Source: PVC group bacterium (lineage in GTDB: Bacteria; Verrucomicrobiota; Kiritimatiellia; UBA8416; PXDI01). From it: 11,444 bases of DNA. Positions 6,011 through 11,444 of this stretch are shown piece after piece. Numbering within the stretch: the stretch's first letter is position 1; every line of letters starts with the position of its first letter. A program made the translations under genes and the position numbers. Under the pieces are notes generated by a model. It made no database searches. It had not been told where the DNA came from and saw only the letters and a program-made list of their open reading frames with translations. The DNA is taken from the NCBI GenBank assembly GCA_003565095.1, contig PXDI01000087.1, positions 1 to 11,444 of the forward strand. The letters are read 5' to 3'.

Positions 6011-8605
6011 TCAGCCGGCGGGACTGTCGAAATAGACGCAGACCTTTTGCTCGCGGGCGTTGGCATACAGCCGCAGCGCCCGGGACGAAGCCGGCAGGTC
6101 TTTACTGTCAACCACTCTGACAATCTCATTCCAAGGGGCCGCCGCCGGGACAAGACCGGTCAGTTGATTAGGAAGCTCCAGCAGCAGGCGCTCATTGATC
6201 CGGTTGCCGGATGCCCGCGGGAACAGTGCCAGGTAAAGGATATTCATCTCCACCAGTTCGTTCAGGAAGTGAGTTCCGAGCGAGACATCCGGAACAAGAT
6301 TCTCACGCATGGCAACAATTTCGCAGAGTACACAGATCCGGTTTATTTCAGAGAAGTGCACCGGAACACCCAGCTCAGGGCTGCGGGTTCCCCAGCGTCC
6401 GGGACCGATCAGCATGGTAACCGCCGCGGCATCACAAACCGCATTCACCTGCCCGATCACCCGCGCAATCTCAAAGCGCTGGGCAACCGACAGTTCGGCG
6501 TAGCGTTCGGGAACAATATAAATAATCCGGTCAACATCCACAATCCGGCTCATTCCGATTACCGCCCCGCGCGCCTCAATAATGCGCTCAGCCTCCCCGG
6601 CATCCAGCGCCGGAAGGGTGATCTGCCCGGTGCCCTGGACCTGCAGCGGACGGCACTGCAGCATATTAATGCAATAACCGCCGCCCGGAAGCACATTCAG
6701 GGTGAACTCCACATCCACGGGATAGTTATAGGCTTTATCCAGCAGGGAGAGCATCTCCTGCATATCTTTAACAAACGGCGTAGCTGACAACAGGTTGTCA
6801 AAGGTCAATACAGACGGACGGCAGTCGCCGGCGGCTTCAGCGGAGGGGGACGGTGCGGCAAACATATCTACCGGCACATCTGCGGCATCCGCTACCAGAT
6901 CGATAAAATAGCTGTTAGTCAGGCGGTTGGCGGTAAGGTCGAGATAATCAACCCGCCGCTGGGAATATTCACAGATTTCGTCAAAGTTACCTTCGGGGCG
7001 CTTATCCGGAGCATTGAGCGCAACCACTCTGGTATAATCGTCATCCACGCGGTCCACCGCGCGGGTTCCCAGCCCGAACACCAGCCGCACCACCCCGGAA
7101 GCCGGATCGATCTCCTTGTGCCAGACATACGGGTTATACGAAAAACCCACCCCCGCCACATGCGGATAAAAAGACTTGCCGTGCGCGGCACCGGAAACGC
7201 GCATCACCAGCAGCGCCATTTGTTCATCCTGATCAAGCAGACCGCGCCGCAAGCGGTAGCGCAGAGCCGGTTCACTCATCGTGCTGGCATAAACACGCCG
7301 GATGGCATTCAGCAATTCCGCGAGGCGTTCCTCACGTGACCCCTGATTTACGCAGAATACGCTGTCATATTTGCCCGCAAAGGCGTTACCGTAATTGTCC
7401 TCCAGCAAAGAACTGGAACGCACGATGTAAGGAGACTCACCCAGATAATCCAGCATCTGCACAAACTGTTCGCTGGTATATTCAGGAAACCCGCCCTGCA
7501 TGATTTTCTCACGGGCCGCCTCCAGATCATCCAGAAACGTTTCGGAATTACGCTGCTTCTGCCGCAGCCACCAGATTTTATTCCGCACCAGAAAAGTATA
7601 AAAGACATCCGACCCGATATAAAATGAGTCATGTGTTTCCAGCAGCGCGGCCCAGCGTTGATTGCCTTTTTTGAGAATTGCGCGCGCCAGCAACATGCCG
7701 ACGGCCTTACCGCCGATCTTGCCGATACCGATCATGCGGTCACAGATCGCGAGCACGTCATTCAGCGTAAGGTATTTATCAACCAATGCCGCCATACGCT
7801 CATCGCTGGTCAGCACCATGCGGCTGATTTTTTTAAACATCGCATCAAATGCTTCCTTGCTGCAACGCCCGGCGGCAAAATCGGCCCGCACCTGCTCAGC
7901 TTCGGCAAACACCCGGCGCCAATAACCGATATAGCGGTCAGCCCGCATTCCGGGCCATTTGGAAGACGCCAGAATTTCCGCCAGTGTGGCACTGTCGGTG
8001 ATCGGGATGAAAACCTCCCCGCGCCACTCGTGCATCGTATTCATCGCCGCCGACGAACGGTGCTGGGTTTTTATCGGGCGGATATAGAGCCCGTCCTTGT
8101 AGCGAAAGATATCCAGCAGGAACTGGGTGGTTGCGGTGATCGGACGGATTGCATAAGCCGCATGGCGGTTGCGGATATAGGCAAAGTAGGTAACCGTTTC
8201 CAGATCATACAGACGTGGACAGGTCAGAACAAAAAAGTTACCCAGCGCCTGATCCGACTGCCAGGCATCGGCCAGATCTGAAAGGCAGTCAAACACATAC
8301 ACCCCGCCCTTGCCGATCTCCTCGATCACATCATGCACCTGGGTGACAAACTGCTCGAACCCGACCGCCGGATCAAGCTGATGGACCTCAATGCCTTCCT
8401 GCGCCTCAATCAGCGCGGGATGACCGGCAAAACGGAAATACACCAGCCGCTGCCCCGCGGCCAGGGCCGCTTTCACATACGGGCCGACCAGCGCCTGATA
8501 GTCTGTAATCTGCTCGACCTCCCAGACGATATTATCGCCGGCCATAACCCCTTGAAAAACCTCGTCAAGCCCCGGCAGCCCGGTTGTGAAAGTGCCCTGC
8601 TCCAT
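6011..8605 (-). CDS. KaiC-like (P-loop-less) / PEP-synthase-type ATP-grasp fusion protein
   Basis: Residues ~5-180 of this 864-residue protein resemble the KaiC/RadA fold: TGLPGLDEVFQGVMAGDNIVWEVE, an aliphatic strand LVYFRFAG and a Walker-B-like VYVFDCLSDL at 102-111. However, the expected P-loop (GxxxxGKT) after the first strand is replaced by EQITDYQ. A helical linker follows to ~285. Residues ~290-660 form the PEP synthase/PPDK N-terminal nucleotide-binding domain: KIGGKAVGM (296-304), PYIVRSSSLLEDNYGNAFAGKYDSVF (392-417) and DVEFTLN...INMLQCRPLQ (631-655). The C-terminal ~200 residues include MLIGPGRWGT (731-740) and ELGVPVHFSEI, seen in large uncharacterised relatives. The phosphohistidine swivelling domain and the PEP/pyruvate barrel are both missing, so it cannot be a complete PEP synthase. 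It may be an ATP-dependent phosphotransferase or regulator. GAGGGG eight bases before the ATG supports the start. Confidence 0.8.
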   Translation of the reverse strand: MEQGTFTTGLPGLDEVFQGVMAGDNIVWEVEQITDYQALVGPYVKAALAAGQRLVYFRFAGHPALIEAQEGIEVHQLDPAVGFEQFVTQVHDVIEEIGKGGVYVFDCLSDLADAWQSDQALGNFFVLTCPRLYDLETVTYFAYIRNRHAAYAIRPITATTQFLLDIFRYKDGLYIRPIKTQHRSSAAMNTMHEWRGEVFIPITDSATLAEILASSKWPGMRADRYIGYWRRVFAEAEQVRADFAAGRCSKEAFDAMFKKISRMVLTSDERMAALVDKYLTLNDVLAICDRMIGIGKIGGKAVGMLLARAILKKGNQRWAALLETHDSFYIGSDVFYTFLVRNKIWWLRQKQRNSETFLDDLEAAREKIMQGGFPEYTSEQFVQMLDYLGESPYIVRSSSLLEDNYGNAFAGKYDSVFCVNQGSREERLAELLNAIRRVYASTMSEPALRYRLRRGLLDQDEQMALLVMRVSGAAHGKSFYPHVAGVGFSYNPYVWHKEIDPASGVVRLVFGLGTRAVDRVDDDYTRVVALNAPDKRPEGNFDEICEYSQRRVDYLDLTANRLTNSYFIDLVADAADVPVDMFAAPSPSAEAAGDCRPSVLTFDNLLSATPFVKDMQEMLSLLDKAYNYPVDVEFTLNVLPGGGYCINMLQCRPLQVQGTGQITLPALDAGEAERIIEARGAVIGMSRIVDVDRIIYIVPERYAELSVAQRFEIARVIGQVNAVCDAAAVTMLIGPGRWGTRSPELGVPVHFSEINRICVLCEIVAMRENLVPDVSLGTHFLNELVEMNILYLALFPRASGNRINERLLLELPNQLTGLVPAAAPWNEIVRVVDSKDLPASSRALRLYANAREQKVCVYFDSPAG

Positions 8606-8681
8606 ATACCGCCCCTCTTTCCCGTTTGCGTTCTGTCAAAAACTCAACCCCGGTTTCCGCTAATGCGCGCGTTAACCTCAG

Positions 8682-8709
8682 GCGTTAGGCTCTAGGCATT
8701 AGTCGTTAG
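8682..8709. repeat. period-7 NNNYTAG array B
   Basis: Four exact 7-base units ending in TAG (GCGTTAG, GCTCTAG, GCATTAG, TCGTTAG); a fifth, ACCTCAG, precedes them with one change. It is the reverse-complement form of array C and faces it across 33 bases, so the two together are an imperfect inverted pair. It occupies the 178-base spacer between gdhA and the KaiC/ATP-grasp gene, which contains no gene. Confidence 0.55.
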
Positions 8710-8742
8710 AACCGTCACACATTTAGTGCAGTCTTTTTACAT

Positions 8743-8777
8743 CTAACACCTAGCAACTAGCGCCTAGCAACTAATTT
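8743..8777. repeat. period-7 CTARNNN array C
   Basis: Five 7-base units, all starting CTAA or CTAG (CTAACAC, CTAGCAA, CTAGCGC, CTAGCAA, CTAATTT). It begins six bases after the gdhA stop codon, in the same relation to that gene as array A has to the thyX-like gene. Units differ in their last three bases, so conservation is of period and CTAR, not of a full word. Confidence 0.6.
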
Positions 8778-8783
8778 TCAAGA

Positions 8784-10121
8784 TCAGACAACGCCTTGTT
8801 CAATCATCGCGTCGGCCACTTTGGTAAATCCGGCAATATTTGCACCAAGCACATAGTTGCCGGGCTTGCCGTATTCCTTTGCGGTATTAAAACACGCGTT
8901 GTGAATATCACACATAATACGGTTCAGTTTTGCATCAACTTCCTCGCGTGTCCAGTTCATACGCATAGCGTTCTGGCTCATCTCCAGTCCGGAAGTCGCC
9001 ACGCCGCCGGCATTAGCCGCCTTACCGGGACCGTACAGAATCCCGCTTTCAACAAACTGGTCTACCGCCGCGGGAGTGCTGGGCATATTGGCGCCCTCAC
9101 TGATAACATAACAGCCGTTCTTCAGCAGGGCGGCCGCATCCTCGCCGGTAATTTCATTCTGCGTGGCACAAGGGAACGCGCACTGACAAGGCACGGCCCA
9201 GGGACGCGCACCGTCCAGATACTCGCCGCCGAACTTTTCTACATATTCCTTAATGCGGCCGCGCTTGACATTCTTCAATTCCATCACCCAGGCCAGTTTT
9301 TCGCGTGTGATACCGTCCTTATCGTAAATCGTCCCGTTCGAGTCGGAAAGCGTCACCGGAACCGCGCCCAGATCCAGCAGCTTTTCAACCGCATACTGCG
9401 CCACATTACCCGAACCGGAAACCGTGCAGACCTTGCCTTCAAAATTCTCCTTGCGGGTTTTGAGCATTTCCTCCGCAAAATATACGGCGCCGTAACCGGT
9501 GGCTTCGGGACGGATCAGTGATCCGCCCCATTTCAGCCCTTTGCCGGTCAGCACACCGGTAAACTCATTACGGATGCGCTTGTATTGGCCGAACATATAG
9601 CCGATTTCGCGGGCACCTACGCCGATATCACCGGCGGGCACATCGGTATCCGGACCGATATGCCGCTGCAATTCGGTCATTAAACTCTGACAGAACCGCA
9701 TGACTTCATTATCCGATTTGCCTTTGGGATCAAAATCCGACCCGCCCTTACCGCCGCCCATCGGCAAAGTCGTCAGCGAGTTCTTGAAAATCTGTTCAAA
9801 TCCCAGAAATTTCAGAATACTCAGGTTCACGCTCGGATGGAAACGCAGTCCGCCTTTATATGGGCCGATGGCGCTATTAAATTCAATCCGGAAAGCCCGG
9901 TTGACCTGCACATTGCCGTTATCATCAATCCACGGCACCCGGAAAACAATCTGCCGTTCCGGTTCAACAATCCGCTCCAGAATCTGATTTTTCTGGTAGC
10001 GCTTATTGCGCTCCACCACCGGTTCCAACGATTCCATTACCTCGCGCACCGCCTGCAGGAATTCCTGCTCACCCGCATTGCGCCGATCCACCATATCCAT
10101 TACTTCCTGAATGTACCCCAT
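8784..10121 (-). CDS. gdhA: NADP-type glutamate dehydrogenase (class I hexameric)
   Basis: The 445-residue protein matches the class I hexameric family in length (E. coli GdhA has 447) and throughout its sequence. It catalyses 2-oxoglutarate + NH4+ + NADPH to glutamate. Visible motifs are IGPYKGGLRFHP (85-96), the catalytic loop TLPMGGGKGGSDFDPKGKS (118-136) with active-site Lys125, VPAGDIGVGAREIGYM (161-176) and the Rossmann turn SGSGNVA at 235-241. Also present are SDSNG (259-263), of the NADP-preferring type, and FPCATQNE (316-323). AGGAG lies ten bases before the ATG. It is transcribed away from the NrpR-type regulator across a 128-base spacer with two candidate operators, suggesting nitrogen-dependent control. 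The coenzyme preference is inferred from family resemblance only. Confidence 0.96.
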   Translation of the reverse strand: MGYIQEVMDMVDRRNAGEQEFLQAVREVMESLEPVVERNKRYQKNQILERIVEPERQIVFRVPWIDDNGNVQVNRAFRIEFNSAIGPYKGGLRFHPSVNLSILKFLGFEQIFKNSLTTLPMGGGKGGSDFDPKGKSDNEVMRFCQSLMTELQRHIGPDTDVPAGDIGVGAREIGYMFGQYKRIRNEFTGVLTGKGLKWGGSLIRPEATGYGAVYFAEEMLKTRKENFEGKVCTVSGSGNVAQYAVEKLLDLGAVPVTLSDSNGTIYDKDGITREKLAWVMELKNVKRGRIKEYVEKFGGEYLDGARPWAVPCQCAFPCATQNEITGEDAAALLKNGCYVISEGANMPSTPAAVDQFVESGILYGPGKAANAGGVATSGLEMSQNAMRMNWTREEVDAKLNRIMCDIHNACFNTAKEYGKPGNYVLGANIAGFTKVADAMIEQGVV

Positions 10122-10154
10122 GACAGCTATTCTCCTGTTTATTCACCGCCACAA

Positions 10155-10176
10155 TAACGGCAATTTGAAACCGTAA
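10155..10176. promoter_or_regulatory. candidate NrpR operator at the gdhA transcription start
   Basis: TAACGG (10155-10160) and CCGTAA (10171-10176) form an inverted repeat with one mismatch. The half-site is the same as in the palindrome at 10227-10254 (CCGTAA, TTAAGG). It sits immediately downstream of the predicted gdhA -10 box, where a bound repressor would block initiation. Spacing differs by two bases from the larger palindrome. Confidence 0.3.
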
Positions 10177-10204
10177 AATATCAGACTAATTGACCTATTG
10201 TCGA
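10177..10204 (-). promoter_or_regulatory. gdhA: candidate gdhA promoter
   Basis: On the minus strand TCGACA (10204-10199) and GATATT (10182-10177) are 16 bases apart. The -35 matches the consensus at five of six positions and the -10 at four. Transcription would start about 50 bases before the gdhA ATG, within the candidate operator. Confidence 0.35.
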
Positions 10205-10226
10205 ATTGTTTGCTTGATATTTTTTT

Positions 10227-10254
10227 TGCATTAAGGCAGTTTTGCCGTAATGCA
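10227..10254. promoter_or_regulatory. 28-bp palindrome over the nrpR start codon, probable autoregulatory operator
   Basis: The left arm TGCATTAAGGCA (10227-10238) and right arm TGCCGTAATGCA (10243-10254) are complementary at 11 of 12 positions around GTTT. The right arm contains the regulator's ATG (10250-10252). Known methanogen NrpR sites are also short inverted repeats (GGAA...TTCC type), but the bases differ here. A repressor bound here could block its own transcription; the hairpin could also hide the start codon in mRNA. Confidence 0.5.
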
Positions 10255-11251
10255 CGATAAAAAAGCCACACATGACGCATTACTGCGGGCACTCAAAGCA
10301 CTGGGAACCGCCGCGGGCGCATCCGTGCTTTCGGATTATTTAAAAGCCGAAGGGACGGTTATACCGCCGCGCACAATCCGGCTGCACCTGCAGCAGCTCG
10401 ACCGCGCCGGATTGACCGAAACAGTCAGCCGCCGCCAGGGACGCAAATTAACCGCGCGTGGGATTCAGGAGATTGAGCGCGGCAACGTGATTGAGAAACT
10501 CGGGTTTATTGCCGCGCGCATCGATCAGCTCGGTTTCCAGATGAGTTTCAACCTGCAATCAGGCAAGGGGTCGGTGATTGCCAATACGGCAATTTTGCCG
10601 CAGCACTACCTGATTAGAGCCGTTGAAGAAATGAAGCCGGTTTTTGCGGCCGGGCTGGGGATGGGTGATCGCATCGTTGTCGCTCACGCCGGCAGCCGAA
10701 TCGGCAATCTTGAGGTAAAGGAAAAACACGCGGCCGTGGCCACGGTCTGTAGTGTAACCGTTAACGGAATACTGCTGCACGCCGGAGTGCCAACCATTTC
10801 GCGCTTCGGCGGACTCTTGGAAATGCGCGACTACCGACCGCAGCGGTTTGTTGAACTTATCGAATACCGCGGAACGACAATTGATCCGCTCGATATTTTC
10901 ATCGAGTCCGGCATGACCTCAGTGCGTGCGTGCGGCCGCACCGGCAACGGACTCATCGGCGCCAGTTTTCGCGAAATCCCCTCTCTGGCCCTGCCGGCAG
11001 TCCAGCATCTGCGCAAGGAAATGAGCCGGATCGGATTACGCGGCATCCTCGCGGTTGGACGAGCCAACCAGCCGCTGATGGGCATCCCCGTCAGTGAAGG
11101 CCGCGCCGGCATGATCGTCATTGCCGGCATCAATCCGGTCGCGGCACTGATCGAAAGCGGCGCACGTATCCAAATCGAATCACTGGCACAACTTATCGAC
11201 TACCGCCTCTTTACCCCGCTTCACGAGTGGCGACACAAATATTCCGGATAA
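10250..11251 (+). CDS. nrpR: NrpR-type transcriptional regulator (winged helix + one NRD/DUF128 domain)
   Basis: Residues ~1-77 form a winged helix-turn-helix (LLRALKALGTAAGASVLSDYLKAEG..., with TIRLHLQQLDRAGL as the recognition region and RRQGRKLTARGI as the wing). Residues ~83-320 match the NrpR regulatory domain (DUF128), glycine-rich with GMGDRIVV, VCSVTVNGILLHAGVPTISRFGGLLE and MIVIAGINPVAALIESG. In methanogens NrpR represses nitrogen-assimilation genes and is released by 2-oxoglutarate; some archaeal versions have two NRDs or split subunits. At 333 residues this is the one-HTH, one-NRD form. It is the only plus-strand gene here and lies back to back with gdhA, whose substrate is 2-oxoglutarate. 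The ATG lies inside a 28-bp palindrome and has no strong Shine-Dalgarno. The gene ends in tandem stops, TAATAA. Family assignment is firm; target and effector are inferred. Confidence 0.88.
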   Translation: MHDKKATHDALLRALKALGTAAGASVLSDYLKAEGTVIPPRTIRLHLQQLDRAGLTETVSRRQGRKLTARGIQEIERGNVIEKLGFIAARIDQLGFQMSFNLQSGKGSVIANTAILPQHYLIRAVEEMKPVFAAGLGMGDRIVVAHAGSRIGNLEVKEKHAAVATVCSVTVNGILLHAGVPTISRFGGLLEMRDYRPQRFVELIEYRGTTIDPLDIFIESGMTSVRACGRTGNGLIGASFREIPSLALPAVQHLRKEMSRIGLRGILAVGRANQPLMGIPVSEGRAGMIVIAGINPVAALIESGARIQIESLAQLIDYRLFTPLHEWRHKYSG

Positions 11252-11263
11252 TAAATTACTCTA

Positions 11264-11437
11264 CTGTCTCCAGTGAACGCAGTGAACGGGTGGTTAAAAC
11301 CTTTCCTCATGAATAATTCAGCCTAGCCTGATCTATTCATCAACTTCTTGAAAAATCAATGATTAACTTGCAGATAAATTTTTACCACCCGCGTCGCTCA
11401 GCTCCGCTGGAGTACACGGAGACCACGGAGTTGGAGA
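11264..11437. repeat. inverted-repeat element with period-9 ends, possible MITE-like remnant
   Basis: The left end has CAGTGAACG twice in a row (11271-11288) running into GGGTGGTTAAAA. The right end, read in reverse complement, has CTCCGTGGT and CTCCGTGTA (9-base units, 11409-11426 on the plus strand) running into GGGTGGTAAAAA. Thus two blocks of the same type face each other (GGGTGGT 11288-11294 with ACCACCC 11384-11390) around about 90 bases. A hairpin lies between them. CACGGAG-type 9-base repeats are familiar in intergenic DNA of several environmental bacteria. There is no gene in this final 190 bases. Confidence 0.45.
11309..11340. repeat. hairpin containing copy 2 of the 19-base dispersed repeat
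   Basis: ATGAATA and TCAG (left) pair with CTGA and TATTCAT (right), interrupted by a two-base mismatch, around the loop CCTAGC. The right half with its flank (11324-11342) is the 19-base sequence also found at 893-911. No T-run follows directly, so it does not look like a terminator, although it could form at the 3' end of the nrpR transcript. Confidence 0.5.
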
Positions 11438-11444
11438 AAAGGAT

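Noticed and set aside
6047..6787. 246-codon plus-strand open frame
   Set aside because: It lies wholly antisense to the KaiC/ATP-grasp gene, its translation has no recognisable motif, and the minus-strand frame is clearly the real gene.
7631..8281. 216-codon plus-strand open frame
   Set aside because: Antisense shadow of the same gene; low-complexity His/Arg-rich translation and no family resemblance.
8632..8640. TTGACA on the minus strand as a -35 box for the KaiC/ATP-grasp gene
   Set aside because: No -10-like sequence follows at 16-18 bases; the region there is G/A-rich and holds the ribosome-binding site.
8796..9521. 241-codon plus-strand open frame
   Set aside because: Antisense to gdhA, whose strong family motifs explain the sequence; long antisense frames are common in GC-rich coding DNA.

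Overview
The window is an ordinary bacterial chromosome segment of roughly 53% G+C by eye. It holds seven good protein genes on the minus strand and one on the plus strand at the right end. Two of the products are lipoproteins: a CsgG-like one and an M48 peptidase with a Tat-type leader. Together with the envelope-type genes this points to a diderm bacterium. A long two-repeat ThyX-like protein and a bacterial NrpR hint at an environmental lineage such as the PVC group (Kiritimatiellota, Verrucomicrobiota), but this placement is a guess; no rRNA or other phylogenetic marker is present.

From left to right: a possible partial minus-strand gene at the left edge; a SprT-like zinc metallopeptidase; a 240-base intergenic region containing two inverted copies of one hairpin, nested helices and a probable terminator; a CsgG-family lipoprotein with a C-terminal FlgT-like region; an M48 peptidase with TPR-like repeats; a tandem ThyX-like protein; a two-FHA membrane-anchored protein; and an 864-residue protein joining a KaiC-like fold without a P-loop to a PEP-synthase/PPDK-type ATP-grasp domain. 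Next come a repeat-rich spacer and NADP-type glutamate dehydrogenase (gdhA). Divergent from gdhA is a one-HTH, one-NRD NrpR-type regulator, followed by about 190 bases of inverted-repeat DNA.

The clearest functional unit is the gdhA / nrpR divergon. NrpR is the 2-oxoglutarate-responsive nitrogen repressor known best from methanogens, and glutamate dehydrogenase consumes 2-oxoglutarate and ammonium. The shared intergenic region contains a 28-bp near-perfect palindrome over the nrpR start codon, and a weaker inverted repeat with the same TTACGG-type half-site just downstream of the predicted gdhA -10 box. The FHA gene and the thyX-like gene are 23 bases apart and probably co-transcribed from a good sigma70-like promoter. 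The CsgG-like and peptidase genes have their own signals.

The non-coding DNA is unusually structured. There are three period-7 CTARNNN arrays, a pair of inverted hairpins enclosing further nested helices, a period-9 inverted-repeat element at the right end, and a 19-base repeat shared between the two distant intergenic regions. These, the complementary half-motifs of the tandem ThyX protein and the NrpR palindrome are the main items to follow up. I found no tRNA, rRNA, CRISPR array or transposase.
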